Assembly (NCBI RefSeq): GCF_035989245.1
Contig: NZ_JAYMFF010000006.1
Span: forward strand, 33,121 to 97,120
Length of the DNA stretch: 64,000 nucleotides
Reading direction: 5' to 3'
DNA from: Adlercreutzia wanghongyangiae
GTDB taxonomy: Bacteria > Actinomycetota > Coriobacteriia > Coriobacteriales > Eggerthellaceae
Shown here: positions 7,527 through 15,342 of the stretch, in pieces
Numbering within the stretch: position 1 is the stretch's first letter
How the letters are laid out: the number at the start of each line of letters is the position of its first letter
Program-made: the position numbers and the translations under genes
The notes under the pieces: model-generated
Told to the model about the DNA's origin: nothing
Seen by the model: only the letters and a program-made list of their open reading frames with translations
The model's database searches: none

Positions 7527-9746
7527 TTACCCCTGCTCCTGCTGACGGGCCATTTCCGCCTCCAGCTCCTCGGTGAGCGCGAACCACTCCTCCTCAGCCG
7601 CAGCCAGGCGCTGCTTCAGTTTGGCGTGCTCGGCGATGGCGTCGGAGGAGGCGTCCTCGTTCACGTAGAAATCGGGGTCGGCCATCAGCGCCAAAAGCTC
7701 CTCCATACGGGCGTTGTCGCGCTCCATCTGCTCGTCCAGCTGGGCGATGCGCTTGCGGTGGTTCTTCAGCGCGGCATAGGCGCGGTTGCGGGCCTCGGCC
7801 TCGCGGCGCTTCTGCTCCTTGGTCTTCGGCGCGCTGCCCTTGGGCGCGGTCAGCTGCACCTCGGGGCGAGCGGAGGACGCGCTCCCGGAGGCTTTGCCGG
7901 CCGAGGAGGGCCGACCAAGGTCAGCCCCTACGGAGCCACCAGTGGCACCCGTTCCCCCCGAGGCGCCAACGCGCGGGGCGCCCGAGGCACCGTCATTCCG
8001 GTCGCGGCGGCGGTTCACCGTGATCTTCGTGGGAGCAGCGCCGCCCGCCTTCCGCTTCTCGGGGGCGGTGGCGCTCCCCTTCCCGTGGATGCCCGCATCG
8101 GCCAGGGCTTCGTCTACCAGCGAAGCATCAGCGCTCGCATCGCCTTCCAACTGGCCCGACTTGTACAGGTAGTAGTCATAGTCGCCGTCGTAGTTGGTAA
8201 TGCGCCCGTCCTTCACCTCCACGATGCGGTTCGCCACCCCGCGAATGAGGTGCCGGTCGTGGGTGATGAACAGGATAGTGCCCTCGAAGTGGCGCAGAGC
8301 CTGCTCCAGCACGTCGGCGCTGGAGATGTCCAGGTGGTTGGTAGGCTCGTCCAGGCACAGCAGCGGCTTGGGCGCCACCAGCATCTTCGCCAGGGCAAGT
8401 CGGCCCTTCTCGCCGCCGGACAGCACGCCCACCTTCTTGTCCACGGCGTCCCCTGTGAACAGAAACGCACCCAGCAAGCTGCGCACCTGCGAGATGGACC
8501 AGCCGGGGGCCGCGTGGTCCAGCTCCTCGAACACGGTGTTGCCCGCATGCAGTTCTTCCAGCTGGTGCTGGGCGTAGTAGGTCAAATCCACATTCACACC
8601 GTAGTCGATGGTACCCCCATCGGGCTTCTCCACCCCGGCGATCATCTTCAGAAGCGTCGACTTGCCCGCGCCGTTGGGGCCCACGAGCGCCACCTTGTCG
8701 CCACGGTACATGGTGAAGTCCACGCCGTCGTACACCGTGTGGTCGCCGTAGCGCTTCACGAGGCCGCGGGCGCGCACCACCTCGTCGCCGGTGCGCGGCG
8801 GCTGCACGAAGTTGAAGTGCACGGTCTTCTTCTCCTCGGGAATGACCGGCAGCGTCTCCTTGATCTTCTCGATGCGGCGCTCGCGCTCCTGGGCCTGCTT
8901 GGCCTTGGTGGCCTTGTAACGGAAGCGATCGACGAAGGCCTGCAGATGCGCGATCTCCTCCAACGATTTAGCGCGCTCGGCCTTGATGCGCTCTAGCCGC
9001 TCCTCGCGCGCCACCAGGTATTTCGAGTAGTTGCCCTTGTACAGGTTCACTTCCCCGTTGTCTATCTCGGCCACGCGGTCCACCATGTTGTCCATGAACG
9101 CGCGATCGTGGGACACCACGATGACGGTGCCCGCGTAGCCGCGCAGAAAGCCCTCGAGCCACTTCACCGATTCCAGGTCCAGATGGTTCGTCGGCTCGTC
9201 AAGCAGCAGCACTTCGGGGTTGCGGATGAGCAGCTTCGCCAGCGCGATGCGCATCTGCCAGCCACCGGAGAACTCGGTGGTGGAACGGGTCATGTCGCGC
9301 TCGGTGAAGCCGAGGCCGAACAGCACGCTGCGCACCTTCGACTCCAGCGAATAGCCGCCGAGCATCTCATAGGCATCGCGCGCCCGGCCCACGGCGGCCA
9401 GCTGCGCCTCGGTGGGGTTCGCCCCCAGCTCCGCTTCCAGCTTGTGCAGGCGTTGCTCGGCTTCCAGCACCTCGGTTTGCGACGAGATGACCTCCTCGAA
9501 TACGGGCAAGTCGCCCATCTCGATGGCCTCCTGTTCCAGATAGCCCACGCGCGCGCCCTTGGCGAACAGCACGCGCCCCTCGTCGGGGTCGTCCTCGCCG
9601 GAGATAATATTCAAAAGCGTGGTCTTACCCGCGCCGTTAGGACCCACGAGCGCCAGCCGGTCGTATTCCTCCAACCGGAACGTCACATCATGGAACAACG
9701 TGCGCCCGCCATAGGATTTGGAGAGATGTTCAGTTTGCAGAATCAT
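7527..9746 (-). CDS. ABC-F family ATPase (Uup/EttA-like, ribosome-acting)
   Basis: A soluble protein with two ATP-binding cassettes and no membrane segments; ABC-F proteins act on the ribosome as translation factors or antibiotic protectors. Cassette 1 has LVGPNGAGKTTLL, FSGGWQMRIALAK and LLLDEPTNHLDLESVKWLE; cassette 2 has LVGPNGAGKSTLLK, LSGGEKGRLALAK and CLDEPTNHLDI. The interdomain linker lies near residues 240-320. The C-terminal ~200 residues hold a low-complexity Gly/Ala/Ser linker and then a charged coiled coil (KEQKRREAEARNRAYAALKN), as in Uup. The linker DNA at about 7896-7925 is a decayed copy of the GTAGGGGC hairpin repeat found elsewhere in the window. At 739 residues it is longer than most relatives. 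The start ATG is at 9746. Confidence 0.9.
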   Translation of the reverse strand: MILQTEHLSKSYGGRTLFHDVTFRLEEYDRLALVGPNGAGKTTLLNIISGEDDPDEGRVLFAKGARVGYLEQEAIEMGDLPVFEEVISSQTEVLEAEQRLHKLEAELGANPTEAQLAAVGRARDAYEMLGGYSLESKVRSVLFGLGFTERDMTRSTTEFSGGWQMRIALAKLLIRNPEVLLLDEPTNHLDLESVKWLEGFLRGYAGTVIVVSHDRAFMDNMVDRVAEIDNGEVNLYKGNYSKYLVAREERLERIKAERAKSLEEIAHLQAFVDRFRYKATKAKQAQERERRIEKIKETLPVIPEEKKTVHFNFVQPPRTGDEVVRARGLVKRYGDHTVYDGVDFTMYRGDKVALVGPNGAGKSTLLKMIAGVEKPDGGTIDYGVNVDLTYYAQHQLEELHAGNTVFEELDHAAPGWSISQVRSLLGAFLFTGDAVDKKVGVLSGGEKGRLALAKMLVAPKPLLCLDEPTNHLDISSADVLEQALRHFEGTILFITHDRHLIRGVANRIVEVKDGRITNYDGDYDYYLYKSGQLEGDASADASLVDEALADAGIHGKGSATAPEKRKAGGAAPTKITVNRRRDRNDGASGAPRVGASGGTGATGGSVGADLGRPSSAGKASGSASSARPEVQLTAPKGSAPKTKEQKRREAEARNRAYAALKNHRKRIAQLDEQMERDNARMEELLALMADPDFYVNEDASSDAIAEHAKLKQRLAAAEEEWFALTEELEAEMARQQEQG

Positions 9747-9849
9747 AAGCGCTTCCCGAAATTAGTCGTCGAAGGGCGACCCAAGCCGCCCCGTATTCCA
9801 TCAAGGAGCGACGACGCGTCGCCCCCGCTTTTGCCAACTGCATAGTGTA

Positions 9850-9871
9850 ACGCATCCGCGAAACGATGCGT
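9850..9871 (-). terminator. Short hairpin in the gap before the first ABC-F gene
   Basis: ACGCATC (9850-9856) pairs with GATGCGT (9865-9871) over an 8 nt loop. There is no T-run, so terminator function for the Fic remnant upstream is only possible. The rest of 9747-9875 holds no clear feature. Confidence 0.3.
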
Positions 9872-9875
9872 CCCG

Positions 9876-10290
9876 CTATGCCTTCCGGTACTTCTGAAAA
9901 CGGCTGTTGGGCTTATCGGGAACCGTTCGCACCACTAATCCGCCGTCGAGCGCGGGGGCCACGTAGTTTCTCATGACGTTCTTGCGGTCGGAAAGCCCCA
10001 GGGCCTCGGCGATCTCGCGCAACGACAGCTCCCTGTCGCCGAGAACATCGAGCAGCCTCTGCACTTGGGGGGCGACTTGGGGGGCGACTTGGGGGGGTAT
10101 GCGCCTCGTTACACCCAGCTCCACCGGCTTCACCGACCCAATTGATATGCAGGTACCGGTTCTTCAGGTCGTGCTTCGCGCCGAGAAGGGCGTTCTCGAA
10201 GAACGCCTCCAAATAGCAGTTCGTCCCATGCACGTCCCGGTCGAGATTGGCGTAGTTGGCCCGAACCAATGCGTTGCGGAAGTACCAAGT
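9876..10290 (-). pseudogene. Remnant of a Fic-family protein (C-terminal part, frameshifted)
   Basis: The minus strand encodes YFRNALVRANYANL, then FFENALLGAKHDLKNRYLHI, the typical end of a Fic (AMP-transferase) domain. After a shift of frame it continues as PQVAPQVAPQVQRLLDVLGD and a winged-helix segment LSLREIAEALGLSDRKNVMRNY. The two halves join in one frame if one C is removed from the run of seven at 10091-10097 (written as G on the plus strand). A stop codon lies just upstream of the Fic piece and the HxFx(D/E)GNGR catalytic motif is absent, so the N-terminal half is lost. The PQVA stretch comes from a 12 bp tandem repeat at 10063-10097. Confidence 0.75.
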
Positions 10291-10470
10291 CGGCCATCGC
10301 AGTTATCGCAACCTTCCCATCGCAGTCGGTTGGCTTCGAATATACCCTTAAAGGCGCTTCTTCCGCAAGGAGCTTCTCTTGGGCGAGGAGAACGACTCGC
10401 AAGAGGCCCCGACAGACACAAGTGACGCCTGCACCGAACGGCAGGCCCGCGCTTTTCCATGGAACTTGCT

Positions 10471-10609
10471 ATAATCGTCTCATCAGAGATGAAAGCACAG
10501 TCCCCGTCGGGTAGTCGTGGGCGTGCGGTGCCGCGAAAACGCCGCATCAGCAACCTGCCTCCTTGGTTGTCCCTTCCCTGCATGGTCGCGAGCATAAAGG
10601 AGGGGCACC
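10471..10609 (+). ncRNA. Leader of the yjdF-like gene, possible yjdF (azaaromatic) riboswitch
   Basis: TATAAT at 10471-10476 would start a transcript near 10483, leaving a ~127 nt leader before the GTG at 10610. The leader has several GC-rich pairable stretches. In other bacteria yjdF genes are controlled by a structured RNA of about this size. I cannot fold or match it by eye, so the riboswitch label rests on position and gene identity only. Confidence 0.35.
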
Positions 10610-10981
10610 GTGCAGATCAGCGTGTCATCCACCTTGACCCTCTATCATGACGGTCACTTCCGGGACGGCGTCGTCGAGCGTACCGAAGACGGCAAGATGT
10701 CCGTCGCTCACATCGTCTTCGGCGCGGAGCCATCGGACGAGGAGGTGCTCCAGTTCGCGGCAACGCGCTGGCATCGCCTGGGGTTTGCCGGCAGCGTGGA
10801 AACTGAAACTCCCTCACCTTCCAAAAACCCCAAAAGACGGCAGCGGGAAGCAGCCAAGGAGCTTTCCCAGCGCGGCGTCAGCATTAAAGCCCGAATCGCG
10901 CTCTCGGAAGCCCGGGAGAGCAGAAGGCAGAATCGAAAAACGCGGAAGACCCGTGCCAGGCACGATGCCGCTGTCAAATGA
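10610..10981 (+). CDS. YjdF-family (DUF2992) protein, truncated near the C-terminus
   Basis: The N-terminal half (TLYHDGHFRDGVVER, SVAHIVFGAEPSDEEVLQF) and the Lys/Arg-rich second half (NPKRRQREAAKEL) match the YjdF family, small proteins of unknown biochemistry whose genes respond to planar azaaromatic compounds. The GTG start has AAAGGAGGGG 4-5 nt upstream. A TGA at 10979-10981 ends the frame, but the same frame continues FEQRHAKKKEKRKEH to a second stop at 11029, which looks like the normal family C-terminus. The gene has therefore lost about 16 residues by one nonsense change, or the TGA is read through. The truncated product may still work, since only the basic tail is lost. Confidence 0.72.
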   Translation: MQISVSSTLTLYHDGHFRDGVVERTEDGKMSVAHIVFGAEPSDEEVLQFAATRWHRLGFAGSVETETPSPSKNPKRRQREAAKELSQRGVSIKARIALSEARESRRQNRKTRKTRARHDAAVK

Positions 10982-11208
10982 TTCGAGCAGCGCCACGCGA
11001 AGAAGAAGGAGAAGCGCAAGGAACATTGAGCCAAAGGGTCGCTTGCATTGCCAACGGTCGGCAGCCTTCAGGGAAAACGCTTTCGGAACGAGAAAGACGT
11101 CGCCTAGGGTCCTCCCGCCTAGGCATCTGCGAGATAGTCTCCCCGCAAGAACCTTCAACTCAGCTCCGCCTCCCTTCGTTGCCGAATTATGCGCAAGATT
11201 CGTCATGC

Positions 11209-11356
11209 AAATTGCGTTTGTTAGCAATGGGAGACAGGTGTAGCCGCGCCGTGCCGGCGAAAAGCGAGGCCGTTTTCTCAGCAACCTGGGAAAACTCCAA
11301 CACCAGGGCTAGCGTCCGGACGCTTCGGCCGCCGAGAATGCTAACAAACGTAATTT
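11209..11356. repeat. 148 bp element with 18 bp terminal inverted repeats
   Basis: Positions 11209-11226 and 11339-11356 are inverted copies with 17 of 18 bases matching (TTTGTTAGCA / TGCTAACAAA cores). Nothing inside reads as a gene. It resembles a small non-autonomous mobile element or a structured repeat. The surrounding gap 11030-11620 holds no other feature I can support. Confidence 0.55.
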
Positions 11357-11620
11357 CAGCAACAGAGCGAGGGAGTAACCCAGAAAATTAATGGCAGGAC
11401 ACGGAGGCAACGCAGCAAGGGGCCGGCTGTGGGGAGCCCCGATCCCAAGGAAGAACTTCTCGGACTCCTCCAGGCCGCTCGCTTACAGTCAGTGAATAAG
11501 CGAGCCAGACGCACTTTTTGAAACATAACCCGAATTCAGACGGTGAGTAAACCCTAGAGGCACACTTTATGAGCCTTAACCCTTCTTTTTGCCCTATGGC
11601 CCCAGTCCTAGAACACAAAA

Positions 11621-11642
11621 AGGCCCCTCCGTAGAGGGGCCT
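11621..11642 (-). terminator. Terminator of tRNA-Val
   Basis: Perfect 9 bp stem AGGCCCCTC / GAGGGGCCT with a 4 nt loop, followed on the minus strand by TTTTTGTG. Confidence 0.9.
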
Positions 11643-11650
11643 GTCAGTTA

Positions 11651-11725
11651 TGGTGGTCGCTACAGGATTTGAACCTGTGACCCCCGCCGTGTGAAGGCGA
11701 TGCTCTCCCGCTGAGCCAAGCGACC
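11651..11725 (-). tRNA. tRNA-Val (CAC)
   Basis: Cloverleaf with acceptor GGTCGCT/AGCGACC, anticodon loop TTCACAC (anticodon CAC), GGTTCAAAT T-loop and encoded CCA. It is transcribed from its own promoter divergently from trpS. Confidence 0.95.
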
Positions 11726-11766
11726 GGATGTCGCGCAATTCACTTGGTGACTTGCGACGGGTAAAT

Positions 11767-11813
11767 ATAATACACAGGTTCCAACGATTGCGCAAGGGGT
11801 AATCTTGTATACT
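11767..11813. promoter_or_regulatory. Back-to-back promoters of tRNA-Val and trpS
   Basis: Minus strand: TTGCGC (11790-11795), 17 bp spacer, TATTAT (11767-11772) for tRNA-Val. Plus strand: TTGCGC (11788-11793) and TACTAT (11810-11815, overlapping TATACT) for trpS. Both -35 boxes share one palindromic TTGCGCAA, so the two promoters probably compete. Confidence 0.65.
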
Positions 11814-11860
11814 ATCCCAACATATTCACAATTCCATCGCAGAAGAGAAGGAAGCACCCT

Positions 11861-12919
11861 ATGGCCAGTGATTTGACGAGCGATACCTTCCTCGCCTCGA
11901 AGAAGATCAGCGACGAGATCAACGCCGATTTGCCCCTGCACCCCGAGAAGTACACCATGCTCTCGGGCGACCGCCCCACCGGACGGCTGCATATGGGCCA
12001 TTACTTCGGCACCATCAAGGAGCGCGTGGCGCACCAGAACCTCGGCATCGCCACCCGCATCATCATCGCCGACTACCAGGTCATCACCGACCGCGACACC
12101 ACGGACAACATCGCCGACAACGTGCACAACATGGTCATCGACTATCTGGCCTGCGGCGTGGACCCGGAGAAGACCATCATCTTCACCCACTCCGCCGTAC
12201 CGGCCTTAAACCAGCTCATGCTCCCCTTCCTGTCGCTGGTCACCGAGGCCGAGCTCATGCGCAACCCCACGGTGAAGGCCGAGCAGGAGGCGTCGGGCCA
12301 CGCGCTTACGGGCCTGTTGCTCAGCTATCCGGTGCACCAGGCCTGCGACATTTTGTTCTGCAAGGGCAACATCGTGCCCGTGGGCAAAGACCAGCTGCCC
12401 CACATCGAGCAGACGCGCCAGATCGCGCGCCGCTTCAACGAGCGCTACGGGCGCGTGTTCCCCGAGCCCCACGGCCTTCTGACCGACGCCGTGGAGATTC
12501 CCGGGCTGGACGGCCGCAAGATGTCGAAGAGCTACGGCAACGCCATCGCCCTTTCGGCCACCGAGGAGGAGACGGCCAAGCTCATCAAGAAAAGCCAGAC
12601 CGACTCCGAGCGCTTCATCACCTTCGACAAGGAGAACCGCCCCGGCGTGTCGGCGCTGCTGACCACTGCGGCGCTGACCACTGGGCGCACCGAGGAGGAC
12701 ATCGCCGCCGAGATTGGAAACGAGGGCGCCGGCGCCCTGAAGCGCTACGTGACCGAGTCGGTGAACGGCTACCTGGCGCCCATCCGCGAGCGCCGTCGCG
12801 AGCTGGAGGGCTCACCCGAGCTGGTGCGCGAGATCCTGCACGAGGGCAACCGCCGCGCCAACGAGATCGCCAACGCGACGCTCGATGAGGTGCGCGAGGC
12901 CATGGGCATGGTGTACTAG
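11861..12919 (+). CDS. trpS: Tryptophan--tRNA ligase
   Basis: Class I synthetase that charges tRNA-Trp. The 352 residues have the HIGH-type motif HMGH at 44-47 (after GDRPTGRL) and KMSKS at 220-224 (DGRKMSKSYGN). The size fits the compact TrpRS type. The ATG is preceded by GAAGGAAG. It is a single-gene unit with a strong terminator at 12946. No leader peptide or T-box is evident in the short upstream region. Confidence 0.96.
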   Translation: MASDLTSDTFLASKKISDEINADLPLHPEKYTMLSGDRPTGRLHMGHYFGTIKERVAHQNLGIATRIIIADYQVITDRDTTDNIADNVHNMVIDYLACGVDPEKTIIFTHSAVPALNQLMLPFLSLVTEAELMRNPTVKAEQEASGHALTGLLLSYPVHQACDILFCKGNIVPVGKDQLPHIEQTRQIARRFNERYGRVFPEPHGLLTDAVEIPGLDGRKMSKSYGNAIALSATEEETAKLIKKSQTDSERFITFDKENRPGVSALLTTAALTTGRTEEDIAAEIGNEGAGALKRYVTESVNGYLAPIRERRRELEGSPELVREILHEGNRRANEIANATLDEVREAMGMVY

Positions 12920-12945
12920 ACCGCCCGTCCTCCCCCAAAATGGCG

Positions 12946-12978
12946 AAAGCCCGCGAGACGGTTCGCGGGCTTTTTTTT
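12946..12978 (+). terminator. Terminator of trpS
   Basis: AAAGCCCGCGA / TCGCGGGCTTT stem with a 6 nt loop and a run of eight T. Confidence 0.93.
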
Positions 12979-12992
12979 GCGCCGGAACCGTT

Positions 12993-13170
12993 GCGGGCGG
13001 CCTAAAGGCCGCCCCTACAGAGTGTTGCAGGGTATTGCAGGGTGAAGGCGAGCAGAAGCGTTGACGCTCGCAGGAAGCGTTGGCGCTTGTAGGGGCGGGC
13101 TTCAGCCTGCCCGGCCCAACCGACGACCAAACATAGTTGGAGGGAGGGCTAAAGCCCTCCCCTACAGGGG
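12993..13170. repeat. Three GTAGGGG-type hairpin repeats between trpS and the antiporter
   Basis: Copies at 12993-13020 (GGGCGGCCTAAAGGCCGCCC), 13088-13114 (GGGCGGGCTTCAGCCTGCCC) and 13141-13170 (GGGAGGGCTAAAGCCCTCCC), each flanked by CCTAC or GTAGG. Each is a perfect or near-perfect hairpin of ~20 nt. The stems differ in sequence but keep pairing, so structure is conserved more than sequence. They fill most of the 282 bp gap. Confidence 0.85.
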
Positions 13171-13201
13171 ACAGCAGGAGGGTGCCCGCAGGAATCTTCC
13201 C

Positions 13202-15247
13202 CTACACTGTGTCGTCCAGATCCATCTGCATCAGCTGCACGTTCTCGCGCAGGCGTTTGGCGTGGGCGCGCGACAGCTGCTCGGCCTCGTAGGCCTCCTG
13301 AATCTGCTCCAGCTCGTAATGGTAGGCCGTGCGCTTCACCTCGTTGGCGCGGTTCTGCACCTTCACCACCGCCGTCACCGAGGGCACGGCGCTGCGCAGG
13401 GCCGCCAGACTGCGCTGGTATTCCACCAGCAACGCGGCGGCATCCTCGGTGGGCACCTGGCTGGATGCCACGGCGTCCTCCAAATGCTCGATGGCATAGC
13501 TGCGGGCCACGATCTGCAGCTGGCGCATCTCCTCGGTTCGCGTCGCCATGGCCGTGCCGGGCAGCTCGCGCAAAAGCGCATTCCACCCGCGGTGCGCCAA
13601 AGCCCGCAGGCGCACGCCCCCGTGGGGCGCGAGAACCCCGCCGCGGCCGTGTTCCAACAGGCTGATCATCTTCTCCAGGCGTTCCAAATAGGCGTAGCCC
13701 ACCACGCCCGACACCTCGTCGTCCTCCAGAAGCTCCAGGGTGCGGTCGTATTCCCAGCCCAGGGCTCGTAGGCGCAGCTTCACGTTCGGCTCGTCCTCAA
13801 TGCCGGTGGACTCCTTCAGGCGCGCCACGCGATCGTTGTACGAGCGGATGACTGCCTGGGTCTCCACACGGTTCTCGGGCGTCTGCTGGGCCGTCAGCAT
13901 CTCGATGACCGAGCGCAGAATGTCCAGCGTGCAGGCGGCGTCCTGCTCCTGGCGGCGCAGCTCGTCCTCCCCCTCGTCGCGTTTAGGCGCCAGCAGCGGC
14001 ACCACGAAGGTGGCCAGCAGAAGCGTGCACACGATAACGCCGCAGGCCAGGAAAATGAGCAGGTCGCGCTGGGGGAAGGGAACCTTGTAGGCCAGGTCGG
14101 GGTACACCAGCTGCACGGGAATGGAGAACATAATGGACAGCGTGATGGTGCCCTTGGCGCCCGCGAACGTGGTGATGAGCGCGCTGCGCACGTCGCGCTT
14201 GGCGAAACGTCGCCGCTCGGCCCGGCGCACATGGATGTAGTCCATGGCCGCCACCCACAGAAAGCGCGTGGCCAGAAGCAGGAACGTCAGCCCCAGCACG
14301 ATGAGGATGAGCGTGCCGTTGTCGATGCGGGTGCTGTCCCACGTGTCGTGCATGGCGTTGGGCAGCTGGGTGCCCAACATCACGAACACGATGCCGTTCA
14401 GCGCATAGGTGAGCACGTGCCACACGCTGCCCGACACGATGTTCATGCGCGACACCGTGGGCCCGATAACCCCCTTGGGCGACGTGACGTTGATGAGGCC
14501 CGCCACCACCACGGCGATAACGCCGCTGACATGGCACGCCTGGGACACCAGATAGATGAGGAAGGGAATGAGCACCTCGAACAGCACGTGGAAGTTCGTG
14601 TTCTCTACCCCGATGGACCGGGCCGTCTTCACCACCCAGTTGCCCAGAAGCCCCAGCACCACACCGAACAGAAGGCCGCCGACGAACTCCACCAGAAAGT
14701 CGGAGCTGGCGTTGATAAGCGAGAACGTGCCCGTGATAACGGCGCTGATGGCGAACTGAAACGACACGATGCCCGAGGCGTCGTTCAGCAAAAGCTCGCC
14801 CTTCAGCATGCTGGCCTGGCGCTGCGGGATATCCACCTGTTTCGAAAGCGATGAGACGGCCACCGCATCGGTGGGCCCGAGGGCGGCGCCCAGGGCGAAG
14901 GCCGCGGCCAGGGGAATGGAGGGCACGATGGCGTTCAGGGCGAACCCGATGACCAGCGCCGTGGCCACCACCAATCCGATGGCCAGCGACAGCACCGGTT
15001 TGCGCTCGCGCCACAGCGCCACCTTGTCGGCGTGCTTCGCCTCGTCGTAGAGCAGCGGCGCGATGAACAGCACCAAAAACAGGTCGGGATCCAGGGTCAC
15101 CTCTACATCGCCGCCAGCCACGATGGCGATAACCAGGCCGAGGGCAATTTGGATGAGGGGCAGCGACACCCGGGGAATGATCTGATCGAGCAGGGAAGAC
15201 GCCAGGACGGCAGCGAGCAGCAGCAGGCTGAGGTTCAGGGCTTCCAT
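13202..15247 (-). CDS. Na+/H+ antiporter of the CPA1 family
   Basis: Inner-membrane cation/proton antiporter. Twelve or so hydrophobic helices fill the first ~430 residues, with the CPA1 signatures LVLFIAPLLYDEAKHAD, ALGAALGPTDAVAVSSL, LKGELLLNDASGIVSFQFA (the paired-residue ND site) and FAGAKGTITLSIMF. The last ~250 residues are a cytoplasmic helical tail rich in Arg and Glu, longer than in simple NhaP proteins and perhaps regulatory. The ATG at 15247 has AGGA 9 nt upstream and is preferred to one three codons earlier that sits almost on the ribosome site. It has its own transcription unit. Confidence 0.88.
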   Translation of the reverse strand: MEALNLSLLLLAAVLASSLLDQIIPRVSLPLIQIALGLVIAIVAGGDVEVTLDPDLFLVLFIAPLLYDEAKHADKVALWRERKPVLSLAIGLVVATALVIGFALNAIVPSIPLAAAFALGAALGPTDAVAVSSLSKQVDIPQRQASMLKGELLLNDASGIVSFQFAISAVITGTFSLINASSDFLVEFVGGLLFGVVLGLLGNWVVKTARSIGVENTNFHVLFEVLIPFLIYLVSQACHVSGVIAVVVAGLINVTSPKGVIGPTVSRMNIVSGSVWHVLTYALNGIVFVMLGTQLPNAMHDTWDSTRIDNGTLILIVLGLTFLLLATRFLWVAAMDYIHVRRAERRRFAKRDVRSALITTFAGAKGTITLSIMFSIPVQLVYPDLAYKVPFPQRDLLIFLACGVIVCTLLLATFVVPLLAPKRDEGEDELRRQEQDAACTLDILRSVIEMLTAQQTPENRVETQAVIRSYNDRVARLKESTGIEDEPNVKLRLRALGWEYDRTLELLEDDEVSGVVGYAYLERLEKMISLLEHGRGGVLAPHGGVRLRALAHRGWNALLRELPGTAMATRTEEMRQLQIVARSYAIEHLEDAVASSQVPTEDAAALLVEYQRSLAALRSAVPSVTAVVKVQNRANEVKRTAYHYELEQIQEAYEAEQLSRAHAKRLRENVQLMQMDLDDTV

Positions 15248-15302
15248 CGATGGCATTCCTCCCGTTGGTTCGTTTTGTTCAAATGAGATATTTTAAACTA
15301 TG

Positions 15303-15332
15303 ACGGGCAGACGCACCGAAGCGCTCGCCCGT
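15303..15332 (-). terminator. Hairpin after the NYN/OST-HTH gene
   Basis: ACGGGC and GCGC blocks pair across a TTCGGT loop; the downstream minus-strand sequence is T-rich but without a clean T-run. Confidence 0.55.
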
Positions 15333-15342
15333 ATCCAGAAAA

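Noticed and set aside
11388..11795. A 135-codon minus-strand frame
   Set aside because: It runs straight through tRNA-Val and its terminator.
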